Assembly (NCBI GenBank): GCA_027489955.1
Contig: JAIXYZ010000002.1
Span: 124,001 to 188,000 of the forward strand
Reading direction: 5' to 3'
From: Hyphomicrobiales bacterium
GTDB taxonomy: Bacteria; Pseudomonadota; Alphaproteobacteria; Rhizobiales; Beijerinckiaceae
DNA length: 64,000 nt
Part shown: positions 18,569 through 28,720 of the stretch, one piece after another
Layout: every line of letters begins with the position of its first letter
Position numbering within the stretch: the first letter of the stretch is position 1
Notes under the pieces: generated by a model
What the model was told of the DNA's origin: nothing
What the model saw: only the letters and a program-made list of their open reading frames with translations
Databases searched by the model: none
Translations under genes and position numbers: made by a program

Positions 18569-21442
18569 ATGACAGGCTTCGTTCCAGAGACCGATTTCGG
18601 CACGCCCATCCGGACGGGCACTGAGGAGGTCGCGCTCGTCATCGACGGCGTCACCGTGCGCGTGCCGAAGGGCACCTCCATCATGGCCGCGGCGATGACG
18701 ATGGGCACCCGGGTGCCGCGCCTGTGCGCCACCGACTCGCTGGAGCCCTTCGGCTCGTGCCGGCTGTGCCTGGTGGAGATCGAGGGTCGCAAGGGCACGC
18801 CGGCCTCCTGCACGACGCCGGCCGAGGACGGCATGGTCGTGCATACGCAGACCGACCGGCTGGCGACCCTGCGGCGCGGGGTGATGGAGCTGTACATCTC
18901 CGACCATCCACTCGACTGCCTCACCTGCCCCGCCAACGGCGATTGCGAGTTGCAGGACATGGCCGGCGCGGTCGGCCTGCGGCAGGTGCGCTACGGCGAC
19001 CAAGGGGCGAACCATGTCCGCCCGGTGGCGGACGGGGCAACGAATCCCCTGTTTCTAGGGGTCGACGGCAGCAACCCGTATTTCGCCTACGATCCGTCCA
19101 AGTGCATCGTCTGCAATCGCTGCGTCCGGGCCTGCGACGAGGTGCAGGGCACCTTCGCGCTGACGATCGAGGGGCGCGGCTTCGACAGCCGGGTCTCGGC
19201 GGGCGGGGTGGATTTCCTCGGCTCGGAATGCGTGTCGTGCGGCGCCTGCGTCCAGGCCTGCCCCACGGCGACCCTGATGGAGAAATCCGTCATCGACCAC
19301 GGCCTGCCCGATCATTCCACCCTGACGACCTGCGCCTATTGCGGCGTCGGCTGTTCCTTCAAGGCGGAGATGCAGGGCGACCGGGTGGCGCGCATGGTGC
19401 CCTACCGCCATGGCGGCGCCAACGAGGGCCATTCCTGCGTGAAGGGCCGCTTCGCCTATGGCTATGCCACCCATCCCGACCGCATCACGCGGCCGATGGT
19501 GCGCGAGCGGATCGACGAACCGTGGCGGGAGACGAGCTGGGAGGAGGCGATCGCCCGCGCCGCCGACGGCTTCCGCCGCATCGCGCAGGCGAGCGGCCGG
19601 GACGCCATCGGCGCGATCACCTCGTCCCGCTGCACGAACGAGGAGGTCTACCTCGTCCAGAAGCTGGTGCGGGCCGCCTTCGGCAACAACAACGTCGATA
19701 CCTGCGCCCGGGTCTGCCACTCGCCCACCGGATACGGGCTGAAGACGACGCTGGGCACGTCCGCGGGCACGCAGGATTTCCGCTCGGTGGCCAAGGCCGA
19801 CGTCATCCTTCTGATCGGCGCCAACCCCACGGACGGGCACCCGGTCTTCGCCTCACGGATGAAGCGGCGCCTGCGCGAGGGGGCGCAGCTCATCGTGGCC
19901 GATCCGCGCCGTATCGACCTGGTCCGCTCGCCCCACGTGAAGGCCGAGCATCACCTCCAGCTCAAGCCGGGCACCAATGTCGCGCTCATCAACGCGCTGG
20001 CGCACGTCGTGGTCAGCGAGGGCCTGGTCCGGGAGGATTATGTCCGCGAGCGCTGCGACCTTCAGGACTTCGAGGCCTGGGCCCGCTTCATCGCCGACGA
20101 AAGCCAGTCGCCGGAGGCGACGGAGGCCTTCACCGGCGTTCCGGCCTGCGAGGTGCGCGCGGCCGCGCGGCTCTACGCGAAGGCGGACAACGCGGCGATC
20201 TATTACGGGCTGGGCGTGACCGAGCACAGCCAGGGCTCGACCATGGTGATGGGCATGGCGAACCTCGCCATGGCCACGGGCAATATCGGCCGCGAGGGTG
20301 TCGGCATCAATCCGCTGCGCGGGCAGAACAACGTGCAGGGCTCCTGCGACATGGGCTCCTTCCCCCATGAGTTCAGCGGCTACCGGCACGTGTCCGACGA
20401 CGCCACGCGGGAGGTATTCGAGCGCATATGGGGCCGGCCCCTCAGCGCCGAACCGGGGCTGCGCATCCCCAACATGCTCGACGAAGCGCTGGAGGGCCGG
20501 TTCCGCGGGCTGCTGGTGCAGGGCGAGGACATCGCCCAGTCCGACCCCAACACGCAGCACGTCACGGCCGCGCTGGCGGCCATGGAATGCGTGGTCGTCC
20601 AGGACCTGTTCCTGAACGAGACCGCGAAATACGCCCACGTCTTCCTGCCCGGATCGTCGTTCCTGGAGAAGGACGGCACGTTCACCAATGCCGAGCGGCG
20701 CATCAACCGCGTGCGCAAGGTCATCGCGCCGCTGTCGGGCATGGACGAGTGGCGCGTGACGATGGCCCTGTCGGCAGCCCTCGGCTACCCGATGGACTAC
20801 GACCATCCCTCCCAGATCATGGACGAGATCGCCGCGGTGACGCCGAGCTTTGCCGGCGTGTCCTACGCGCTGCTCGACAGGGTCGGCTCCGTGCAATGGC
20901 CCTGCAACGAGGCGGCGCCGGAGGGCACGCCCGTGATGCACGCCGAACGGTTCGTGCGCGGCAAGGGGCGATTCATGATCACAGAATTCGTGCCCACCGA
21001 CGAGCGCACGGGCCCGCGCTTTCCGCTGCTGCTCACGACGGGCCGCATCCTCTCGCAGTACAATGTGGGGGCGCAGACCCGCCGGACCGCCAACGTGGTC
21101 TGGCACGGGGAGGATCTCCTGGAGATCCATCCCTTCGACGCGGAGAGCCGCGGCATCCGTGACGGCGACCTCGTCATGCTGACGTCCCGCTCCGGCGAGA
21201 TCGCGCTGCGGGCCGACATCACCGAACGGGTGCAGCCGGGCGTCGTCTACACCACGTTCCACCATGCCGGCACGGGCGCCAATGTCGTGACCAGCGACTA
21301 TTCGGACTGGGCGACGAACTGCCCCGAATACAAGGTGACCGCGGTGGAGGTGCGCCGCACGAACCAGCCCTCCGCCTGGCAGAGGCGCAACGAGGAGGAG
21401 GACCGCACCCTGCGGCGCATCGCGCCCCGGGCCGCGGAATAA
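18569..21442 (+). CDS. fdsA: NAD-dependent formate dehydrogenase alpha (molybdenum) subunit
   Basis: A 957-residue catalytic subunit. Residues 1-240 are NuoG-like with many iron-sulfur cysteines: FGSCRLCLVEI near 62, a DCLTCPANGDC stretch near 117, and CIVCNRCVRACD and CVSCGACVQACP at 179-231. Then comes the bis-MGD domain with a further [4Fe-4S] (CAYCGVGC, 255-262). Cys379 in NVDTCARVCHSP is the molybdenum ligand, so this is a cysteine, not selenocysteine, enzyme. The C-terminal molydopterin-binding domain is complete. The start has GAGGA upstream, 8 bp after fdsB. It oxidises formate to CO2 in the cytoplasm. Confidence 0.97.
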   Translation: MTGFVPETDFGTPIRTGTEEVALVIDGVTVRVPKGTSIMAAAMTMGTRVPRLCATDSLEPFGSCRLCLVEIEGRKGTPASCTTPAEDGMVVHTQTDRLATLRRGVMELYISDHPLDCLTCPANGDCELQDMAGAVGLRQVRYGDQGANHVRPVADGATNPLFLGVDGSNPYFAYDPSKCIVCNRCVRACDEVQGTFALTIEGRGFDSRVSAGGVDFLGSECVSCGACVQACPTATLMEKSVIDHGLPDHSTLTTCAYCGVGCSFKAEMQGDRVARMVPYRHGGANEGHSCVKGRFAYGYATHPDRITRPMVRERIDEPWRETSWEEAIARAADGFRRIAQASGRDAIGAITSSRCTNEEVYLVQKLVRAAFGNNNVDTCARVCHSPTGYGLKTTLGTSAGTQDFRSVAKADVILLIGANPTDGHPVFASRMKRRLREGAQLIVADPRRIDLVRSPHVKAEHHLQLKPGTNVALINALAHVVVSEGLVREDYVRERCDLQDFEAWARFIADESQSPEATEAFTGVPACEVRAAARLYAKADNAAIYYGLGVTEHSQGSTMVMGMANLAMATGNIGREGVGINPLRGQNNVQGSCDMGSFPHEFSGYRHVSDDATREVFERIWGRPLSAEPGLRIPNMLDEALEGRFRGLLVQGEDIAQSDPNTQHVTAALAAMECVVVQDLFLNETAKYAHVFLPGSSFLEKDGTFTNAERRINRVRKVIAPLSGMDEWRVTMALSAALGYPMDYDHPSQIMDEIAAVTPSFAGVSYALLDRVGSVQWPCNEAAPEGTPVMHAERFVRGKGRFMITEFVPTDERTGPRFPLLLTTGRILSQYNVGAQTRRTANVVWHGEDLLEIHPFDAESRGIRDGDLVMLTSRSGEIALRADITERVQPGVVYTTFHHAGTGANVVTSDYSDWATNCPEYKVTAVEVRRTNQPSAWQRRNEEEDRTLRRIAPRAAE

Positions 21443-21444
21443 CC

Positions 21445-22263
21445 ATGGCGGGCGCGACGGCGACCGTGACCGGGCGGACGCTGCGCTATGACGGCGCGAT
21501 GGAGGCTGGCCGCGATGTGGCGGTGCCGGTGGAGCAGGCCGTCAACATCGTCTACGGCACCCTGCCCTATGCGGTGATGATGGCAACGCCCGCCGACCTG
21601 GAGGATTTCGCCACGGGCTTCAGCCTGACGGAGGGGATCGTGCGGTCGGCCGCCGAGATCCGGGCCGTGCGGCAGGAGGAGAGCGGGGACGGGCTCGTCC
21701 TGGCGGTGGACCTCGCACCCGAAGCCTTGAAGCGGCACCTGTCCCGGCGGCGGTCCCTGTCGGGGCGCACCAGTTGCGGGCTGTGCGGCATCGAGAGCCT
21801 GGACCAGGTGCCCGGCGCCGAGCGCCCGGTGAACGGCGCCCTGCCCGGGGCGCGCGCCATGGAGCGGGCGCTCGCCGCGCTCAACGAGAGCCAGCCGCTC
21901 CATGCCCTGACCCATGCGACGCACGCCGCCGCCTGGTGCGACGGCGAGGGCCGGCTCGTCGTCCTGCGCGAGGATGTCGGCCGTCACAACGCGCTCGACA
22001 AGGCGATCGGCGCCTGCCTGCGGGCGGCGCTGGACCCGGCCGGCGGCTTCTTCGTCATCACCAGCCGCTGCTCCTTCGAGATGGTGGAGAAGGCGGCCGT
22101 ATTCGGGGCTCCCGCGCTCGTCGCCATCTCGGCCCCGACCTCCCTCGCCATCGCGCGGGCCAAGGCGCTGGGCCTGGCGCTGGCGGCGGTGGCCCGCGAG
22201 GATAGCGCCCTGGTGTTCGCCGACGCGGACCCGGCGGGCGGGCGGGAGGCAGGCCCGGCATGA
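21445..22263 (+). CDS. fdhD: Formate dehydrogenase accessory sulfurtransferase FdhD (FdsC)
   Basis: A 272-residue chaperone that loads sulfur onto the bis-MGD cofactor before insertion into FdsA. The functional CxxC is C111-GL-C114 in GRTSCGLCGIESL, and the conserved VGRHNALDKAIG and FFVITSRCSFEMVEKA blocks follow. It starts 2 bp after fdsA and overlaps the following fdsD by 4 bp, so production is tied to the enzyme. Gene order fdsA-fdhD-fdsD is the usual one for this enzyme class (fdsC = fdhD). Confidence 0.95.
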   Translation: MAGATATVTGRTLRYDGAMEAGRDVAVPVEQAVNIVYGTLPYAVMMATPADLEDFATGFSLTEGIVRSAAEIRAVRQEESGDGLVLAVDLAPEALKRHLSRRRSLSGRTSCGLCGIESLDQVPGAERPVNGALPGARAMERALAALNESQPLHALTHATHAAAWCDGEGRLVVLREDVGRHNALDKAIGACLRAALDPAGGFFVITSRCSFEMVEKAAVFGAPALVAISAPTSLAIARAKALGLALAAVAREDSALVFADADPAGGREAGPA

Positions 22264-22493
22264 GCGCGGCTTTCGACCAGCCCGCCAAGCTCGCCCGCAT
22301 GGCCGGGCAGATCGCGGATTTCTTTGCCGCCTATCCGGAGGACAAGGCGGTCCCGGCCATTGCCGAGCACATCAACCAGTTCTGGACGCCGCGGATGCGC
22401 GCCGAACTGGCCCGCGCCTTTCCGCCCGGCACGCCCGGGCTCCACCCGCTCGTGGCGCAGGCCCTGCCGCTCGTCAGGCTGCCGGCCGCCTGA
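22260..22493 (+). CDS. fdsD: Formate dehydrogenase delta subunit
   Basis: A 77-residue protein with the FdsD pattern: PAKLARMAGQIADFFAAYPE, then AIAEHINQFWTPRMRAEL. FdsD is a small subunit or assembly helper of the soluble molybdenum formate dehydrogenase, needed for activity in studied bacteria though its role is not settled. It overlaps fdhD (ATGA) and ends the operon. The convergent ABC transporter gene ends only 3 bp away, leaving no room for an intrinsic terminator outside coding sequence. Confidence 0.92.
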   Translation: MSAAFDQPAKLARMAGQIADFFAAYPEDKAVPAIAEHINQFWTPRMRAELARAFPPGTPGLHPLVAQALPLVRLPAA

Positions 22494-22496
22494 GCC

Positions 22497-23263
<767 letters not shown>

Positions 23264-23267
<4 letters not shown>

Positions 23268-24100
23268 CGGGCCCATTCCGGATCGCGGGACAGGACGGGC
23301 AGCGGGTGCCGGTGCTCGCCCAGCCGGGGCAGGCAGGCGAGCAGCCCGCGGGTGTAGGGATGCTGCGCGGCGCCGAGATCGGCCGCGGCGATCTCCTCCA
23401 CGACGCGGCCCGCATAAATGACCAGGACCCGGTCGCAGAAGGACGAGACGAGGCGCAGGTCGTGGGAGATGAAGATGAGGCCCATGCCGCGTTCGCCGAC
23501 GAGCCTGTCGAGGATCGACAGGACCTGGAGCTGGACCGTGACGTCGAGCGCGGAGGTCGGCTCGTCGGCGATGAGCAGGTCGGGATCGGCGATCAGCATC
23601 ATCGCGATCATCACGCGCTGGCCCATGCCGCCAGAAACCTCGTGCGGGTAGAGACCGAAGACGCGGGCGGGCCTGTCGATCTGCACGGCGGCCAGCATGG
23701 CCAGGGCGCGCTCGCGCGCCTCCCGGTCGCCGACATTCTCGTGGGCCTGCAGCGCCTCGACGATCTGGTCGCCGACGGTCATGACCGGGTTCAGCGAGTA
23801 TTTGGGATCCTGCAGGACCATGCCGATGCGCGCGCCGCGCAGCGCGCGACGCTCCGCCGGCGCGGCCTTGAGCAGGTCGATCCCGTCGAAGGCGAGCGTG
23901 CGGGCGGTCACGATCGCCTGCGGCGGGGTGAGCCCGAGGATGGCGCGGCCGGTCTGCGACTTGCCGGAGCCGGATTCGCCCACGATGCCGAGGCGCTCGC
24001 GGCCCAGGGAGAAGGAGACGCCGCGCACGGCCTCGACCGGGTCGCCGTCCCGGTTGGGGAAGGCGATGCGCAGGTCCTCGACGGTCAGGAGCGCGCTCAT
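23264..24100 (-). CDS. Peptide-type ABC transporter ATP-binding protein (OppD/DppD-like)
   Basis: A 278-residue ABC ATPase with Walker A GESGSGKSQ, Q-loop LQDPKYSLNP, signature VSGGMGQRVMIAMML and Walker B DLLIADEPTSALD. The QDPxxSLNP and TxQxQVL patterns are typical of the OppD/DppD group. The Walker A residue after Lys is Ser, as expected. It overlaps its neighbours by 4 bp on both sides. The C-terminus is shorter than in E. coli DppD, ending soon after HPYTRGLLACLPRLGEHRHP, so it is a compact version. Confidence 0.93.
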
Positions 24101-25020
24101 GAGCCGGCCTTCGGGTCGAGCGCGTCGCGCAGGCCGTCGCCCAGGAGGTTGAATGCCAGGCTGACGATGAAGATCGCCGCGCCGGGGGCGGCGGCCACCC
24201 ACCATTGGTCCAGCACGTAGAGCCGGCCGTTGGAGATCAGCGCGCCCCATTCCGGCATGGGCGGCTGGGCCCCGAGACCGAGGAAGCCGAGGCCCGCGGC
24301 GGTGAGGATGATGCCGGCCATGTCCAGCGTGACGCGCACGATCACCGATGCCAGGCAGAGCGGCATGATGTGGCGGAACACGATGCGCCAGGACGAGGCG
24401 CCCATGAGCTCCACCGCCGCGATGTAGTCGGCCCGCCGGACGGTGAGCGTCTCGGCCCGCGCGATACGCGCGTAAGGCGGCCAGGAGGTGATGGCGATGG
24501 CGATGACCGCGTTCTCGATGCCGGGGCCGAGGGCCGCGACGAAAGCCAGCGCGAGGATGAGGCGCGGGAAGGCGAGGAAGATGTCGGTGACGCGCATCAG
24601 CGCCGAATCCACCCAGCCGCCGGCATAGCCCGCGACGGTGCCGACGAGCAGCCCGATCGGCGCCGCCAGGATCGCCACCAGGACCACGACGAACAGCGTG
24701 ATGCGCGAGCCGTGGATGATGCGGGAGAGGATGTCCCGTCCCTGGTCGTCCGTGCCCAGCCAGTGCGCCGCGGAAGGAGGCAGGAGGCGGGTGCGGGCGA
24801 GATCACCTTCGTAGGGCGAGTACGGCGCCAGGGCGTTGGCGAAGACGGCCACGACGATGAGCGCCAGGATGATGGCCAGGCCCACCATGGCCAGCCGGTT
24901 GCGCGAGAAGGTGCGCCAGCCGGAATAGAGCCGCCCGAGGGAGGCCTGCCGGCGCGATTGCGGCCGGTCGGACAGGAGCCAGGCCCGCCAGGTCTGGTCG
25001 TTGCGTGCAAGCTCGGTCAT
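24097..25020 (-). CDS. Peptide-type ABC transporter permease (DppC-like)
   Basis: A 307-residue membrane protein of the OppC/DppC group: a first membrane span near residue 50, a periplasmic part with HWLGTDDQGRDILSRIIHGS, then five spans. The EAA-type cytoplasmic loop is YIAAVELMGASSWRIVFRHI. The ATG that gives MTELARNDQTWRAW was chosen, and the frame is open far upstream in shadow. Together with the next upstream permease it forms the membrane channel for peptides or related solutes. Confidence 0.93.
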   Translation of the reverse strand: MTELARNDQTWRAWLLSDRPQSRRQASLGRLYSGWRTFSRNRLAMVGLAIILALIVVAVFANALAPYSPYEGDLARTRLLPPSAAHWLGTDDQGRDILSRIIHGSRITLFVVVLVAILAAPIGLLVGTVAGYAGGWVDSALMRVTDIFLAFPRLILALAFVAALGPGIENAVIAIAITSWPPYARIARAETLTVRRADYIAAVELMGASSWRIVFRHIMPLCLASVIVRVTLDMAGIILTAAGLGFLGLGAQPPMPEWGALISNGRLYVLDQWWVAAAPGAAIFIVSLAFNLLGDGLRDALDPKAGS

Positions 25021-25025
25021 GGCCC

Positions 25026-26042
25026 TCACCGTGTCCGCGTGCGGGGATCGAGCGTCCGGTACAGCAGATCGGACAACAGGTTCAGGCCGATGAACACCGA
25101 TCCGACCACGATCGTGCCGCCCAGCACGGCGTTCATGTCGGCGTTCTGCAGCGAATTGGTGATGTACAGGCCAAGGCCCGGCCAGGCGAAGACCGTTTCG
25201 GTCAGGACCGAGCCCTCCAGGAGGCCCGCATAGGACAGGGCGACTACGGTCACCAGGGGCACCGCGGCATTGCGCAGCGCGTGGCGCCAGATGATGCGCG
25301 CCTCCGACAGGCCCTTGGCGCGGGCGGTCACAACGTATTCCTGCGCCAGCTCGTTCAGCATGAAGGAGCGCGTCATGCGGCTGATATAGGCCATGGAAAA
25401 ATAGCCCAGCAGGCTCGCGGGGAGGATGAGATGGGAGAAGGCGTTGCCGAACGCCTCCCATTCGCCCGCCAGGGCCGTGTCGAGCAGCATGATGCCGCTC
25501 CACGGGGTGAGCGTGTATTCGTAGACGACGTCGATCCGCCCCGGGCCGCCGACCCAGCCGAGCCGCGCGTAGAAGACGACCAGCGCCATCAGGCCGAGCC
25601 AGAAGATCGGCACCGAATAGCCGATGAGCGCCATGACGCGCACCATCTGGTCCGCGACGCCGCCGCGGCGCACGGCGGCCCAGACGCCCAGCGGGATGCC
25701 GATGCCCGCGCCGATGATCGTGCCGAGCGTCGCCAGTTCCAGCGTCGCCGGGAAGACCCGGCGGATGTCCTGCATCACGGGGTTGGAGCTGAGGACGGAG
25801 GTGCCGAAATCGCCCTGCAGCACCTTGCCCAGATAGATCAGGAACTGCTTCCAGAGCGGCAGGTTGAGGCCGAGCTCCTCGCGCACGCGGGCGATGACGT
25901 GCTCGGGCGCCCGGTCGCCGACGATGGCGAGGACGGGATCGATCGGCACGACGCGGCCGATGAAGAAGGTGACCGCCAGGAGCCCCAGATAGGTCAGGAC
26001 GACCGCGCCCAGGAAGCGGACGAGCGCATTAAGGAAAGGCAT
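25026..26042 (-). CDS. Peptide-type ABC transporter permease (DppB-like)
   Basis: A 338-residue permease from the ATG used here, beginning MPFLNALVRFLGAVVLTYLG, a standard DppB N-terminus. An alternative GTG start 51 bp upstream would add 17 polar residues and place a strong hairpin inside the gene, so the shorter form is preferred. The EAA loop is YVVTARAKGLSEARIIWRHA, followed by the usual RNAAVPLVT. Neither start has a clear ribosome binding site. It lies 55 bp after the solute-binding protein gene and 5 bp before the DppC-like gene. Confidence 0.9.
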   Translation of the reverse strand: MPFLNALVRFLGAVVLTYLGLLAVTFFIGRVVPIDPVLAIVGDRAPEHVIARVREELGLNLPLWKQFLIYLGKVLQGDFGTSVLSSNPVMQDIRRVFPATLELATLGTIIGAGIGIPLGVWAAVRRGGVADQMVRVMALIGYSVPIFWLGLMALVVFYARLGWVGGPGRIDVVYEYTLTPWSGIMLLDTALAGEWEAFGNAFSHLILPASLLGYFSMAYISRMTRSFMLNELAQEYVVTARAKGLSEARIIWRHALRNAAVPLVTVVALSYAGLLEGSVLTETVFAWPGLGLYITNSLQNADMNAVLGGTIVVGSVFIGLNLLSDLLYRTLDPRTRTR

Positions 26043-26043
26043 G

Positions 26044-26067
26044 AACCGGGCGCGCGGGCGCCCGGTT
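26044..26067 (-). terminator. Strong hairpin between binding-protein and permease genes (attenuator/mRNA stabiliser candidate)
   Basis: A perfect 10-bp stem (AACCGGGCGC/GCGCCCGGTT) with a 4-nt loop lies 30 bp after the binding-protein stop and directly before the permease ATG. There is no T-run. Such hairpins between a solute-binding protein and its permeases often act as partial terminators or block 3' decay, so the binding protein is made in excess. Inferred from position. Confidence 0.5.
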
Positions 26068-26097
26068 CGTTCGTCTGCAGCGATGCCGCTCACGCGC

Positions 26098-27711
26098 TTA
26101 CTGCTTGGTGACGGTGAACATGTAGGTGGAGTCCGAGGTCGGGCCGAGCTTCAGGCCGCCGACATTGGCGCGATACGCCGCGACCTCGTTCATCTGGTAG
26201 ATCATGACGAACGGGCTGGTCTTGCGGAAGTCGGCCTGCATGTCCTCGTACAGCGCCTTGCGCTTGTCGGCGTCGCGCTCCAGCACGGCGGCGTCGGCCT
26301 TCTTGGTCAGCTCCGGAATGTCCCACGCGTTGCGCCAGGCCAGCGGCTTGGACTTGGCGTCGTCGGAATTGTCCGGGTTGCGGGCGAAGGTGTCGGCGTT
26401 GGTGTGCGGGTCCCAGTAATCGGCGCCCCACTGGCCGATATAGAGGTCGTGCTGGCGGGCGCGGTACTTGGTCAGCGTCTGGCGGCCGTCGCCCGGCAGG
26501 ATCTCGATGTCGATCCCGGCGCGCTTGGCCGTCTGCTGGAAGTTCTCCGCGATACCCTGGACCGGCTGGGTGGTGCGCACGTCGAACGTGACCTTGAAGC
26601 CGTTGGGCAGGCCCGCCTTGGCGAGCAGTTCCTTCGCCTTGTTCACGTCGAGCTTGTAGGGCTTCTCGGTAGACGCGCCGAGCAGGCCGACGGGCAGGAA
26701 GTTCTGGTGCTCGATGCCGATGTTCTTGATCAGCGTGCCGCTGATGCCGGAATAGTCGAGCAGGTACTTGAAGGCCTCGCGGACCTCGGGCTTGGCGAGG
26801 TTCGGGTTCTTCTGGTTCAGGCTGATGTAGTAGACCGTGCCCTTGGGCGTCGCGGTCGTCTTGATGTCCTTGTTGGAAGCGAGCGCGTCGAGGTCCTGCG
26901 GGGTGAGGTTGCGCGCGACGTCGGCATCGCCCTTTTCCAGCAGGAGGCGCTGCGTGGAGGCCTCCTTCACGTGGCGGTAGATGACCCGGGCGAGCTTGGA
27001 CTTCTCGCCGTGGTAATTGTCGTTGCGCTCGAGCGCCAGGATCTCGTTAGCGCGCCACTCGCGGACCTTGAGCGGGCCGGAGCCGGCGTAATTGGTCTTC
27101 AACCAGGCATAGCCGAGATCGCCGTTCTGCTCCTTCGACATGACGAGCTTCTTGTCGACCACCGCCGCCACGTTGGCGGTCAGGCAGTTGAGCACGAAGG
27201 ACGGCGCGTAGGGCTGGTTGACCTCGATGGTCAGCGTCAGGTCGCCCGTCGCCTTGATCTTGTCCTTCACGTTGTCCTTGGAGAAGCCGAACTGCGTGAG
27301 GATGAAGGCCGGCGACTTGTCGATCTGAACCGCGCGCTGCAGCGAGAAGGCCACGTCCTCGGCGGTGATCGGGTTGCCGGAGGCGAACTTCAGGCCGGGC
27401 TTGAGCTCGAACGTGTAGGTCTTGCCGTCATCGGAGACCTTCCAGGACTTGGCGAGGTCGCCGGAGAGCTTGGAGGGGTCGTTCACGTCGAACCGCACGA
27501 GCCGGTCGTAGGAATTGCCCATGATCTCGCCGGCGGAAATCTCGAAGGATTCCGCGGGGTCCATGGTGATGATGTCGTCGATCGCCCAGGCGACGACGAG
27601 CGTGTCCTTGGGCGTGGCGGCAAGGGCCGCACCGGCGCCGGCGATGAGGGCGGCGATGGCGGCGGCGGTGGCCAGGGAGCCGGCGCGTCGGGTCAGGACA
27701 GACTGGGACAT
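26098..27711 (-). CDS. Extracellular solute-binding protein, family 5 (peptide/nickel type)
   Basis: A 537-residue periplasmic protein: signal peptide to about ALAATPKDTLVV, then the SBP_bac_5 pattern with ITMDPAESFEIS near the start of the mature part, VSDDGKTYTFELKPGLKFASG and a region with AKELLAKAGLPNGFKVTFDV. It captures peptides or a related solute for the two permeases and two ATPases that follow. The ATG preceded by GAGGAGG is used. The frame is open 180 bp further upstream but that extension destroys the signal peptide. Confidence 0.93.
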   Translation of the reverse strand: MSQSVLTRRAGSLATAAAIAALIAGAGAALAATPKDTLVVAWAIDDIITMDPAESFEISAGEIMGNSYDRLVRFDVNDPSKLSGDLAKSWKVSDDGKTYTFELKPGLKFASGNPITAEDVAFSLQRAVQIDKSPAFILTQFGFSKDNVKDKIKATGDLTLTIEVNQPYAPSFVLNCLTANVAAVVDKKLVMSKEQNGDLGYAWLKTNYAGSGPLKVREWRANEILALERNDNYHGEKSKLARVIYRHVKEASTQRLLLEKGDADVARNLTPQDLDALASNKDIKTTATPKGTVYYISLNQKNPNLAKPEVREAFKYLLDYSGISGTLIKNIGIEHQNFLPVGLLGASTEKPYKLDVNKAKELLAKAGLPNGFKVTFDVRTTQPVQGIAENFQQTAKRAGIDIEILPGDGRQTLTKYRARQHDLYIGQWGADYWDPHTNADTFARNPDNSDDAKSKPLAWRNAWDIPELTKKADAAVLERDADKRKALYEDMQADFRKTSPFVMIYQMNEVAAYRANVGGLKLGPTSDSTYMFTVTKQ

Positions 27712-27931
27712 GAAGGGAGCCTCCTCGCTCGCGGATGCGGGCCATGAGGAGCACGCATCCGGCACGCGACCTCTGTCGCGCGCTGGTACCGGTCGCGGCA
27801 GGACATCGGCCGCGGGAAGAGGCGAGCCTAGTCCCGCGTCTTCGCGGATGCAAAGCACTCCGTTGCGCCGCGGCCGCGCAACGGCGCGCATCGGGTCTTG
27901 GCGTCGCGCCCTTGCCGTTCCGTTGGGGCAG

Positions 27932-28720
27932 TCAGGGACGGGTCACCAGCTCGCGCTTCACCACCAGCGAGGCGGAGACGACGACGATCGCCACGAACGC
28001 GATGAGGATCGTGGAGGCGGCGTTGATCTCCGGCGTCACGCCGAGCCGCACCGCGGAATAGAGCCGCATGGGCAGGGTCGTGGCGGAGGGCCCGGTCGTG
28101 AAGGATGCGATGACCAGATCGTCCAGCGACAGGGTGAAGGCGAGCATCCAGGCGGCCGCGACCGCCGGAGCCAAGATCGGCAGTGTGACGGTGAGGAACG
28201 CCTTCCAGGGCGGGGCGCCCAGGTCCTGCGCCGCCTCCTCCAGGCTCGCGTCGAAGGCGACGAGGCGCGACTGGATGACAACGGTGGCAAAGCACATGGT
28301 CAGCGTCACGTGGGCGATGGTCACCGTCCAGAAGCCGCGGTCGAGGCCCAGCGCCACAAACAGGAGCAGGAGCGACAGGCCGGTCACCACCTCGGGCATG
28401 ATCAGCGGCGCGCCGATCATGCCGGAGAACAGCGTCCGCCCCCGGAACCGGCCGTAGCGGACGAGCGCCACCGCCGCCAGGAGCGCCAGGATCGTGGCGA
28501 TCGTCGCCGAGACGAAGGCGACCTGGAGCGAGAGCCAGGCGGCGTCCAGCAATGGCTGGTTCTGCAGCAGCGAGGCGTACCAGCGCGTGGAGAAGCCGCC
28601 CCACACGGTGACGAGCCGCGACGCGTTGAACGAATAGGCGATGAGGATCAGCATCGGCAGGTAGAGGAAGGCGAGCCCCGCCGCGAGCGCCGTCATGTGG
28701 AGCGGGCCAAAGCGCCTCAT
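27932..28720 (-). CDS. potI: Polyamine-type ABC transporter permease PotI
   Basis: A 262-residue permease with six spans. Recognisable parts are FLYLPMLILIAYSFNASRL at the start and the EAA loop LEEAAQDLGAPPWKAFLTVT near residue 175, followed by LSLDDLVIASFTTGP, a PotI/PotC hallmark. It overlaps potH by 4 bp. Last gene of potF-G-H-I, the classical putrescine uptake order. About 220 bp separate it from the peptide transporter operon on the same strand, and I see no gene there. Confidence 0.93.
   Translation of the reverse strand: MRRFGPLHMTALAAGLAFLYLPMLILIAYSFNASRLVTVWGGFSTRWYASLLQNQPLLDAAWLSLQVAFVSATIATILALLAAVALVRYGRFRGRTLFSGMIGAPLIMPEVVTGLSLLLLFVALGLDRGFWTVTIAHVTLTMCFATVVIQSRLVAFDASLEEAAQDLGAPPWKAFLTVTLPILAPAVAAAWMLAFTLSLDDLVIASFTTGPSATTLPMRLYSAVRLGVTPEINAASTILIAFVAIVVVSASLVVKRELVTRP

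Noticed and set aside
26041-27747. A long plus-strand frame opposite the family 5 binding protein
   Set aside because: Leu/Val/Gly/Arg-rich shadow of a clearly coding opposite strand.
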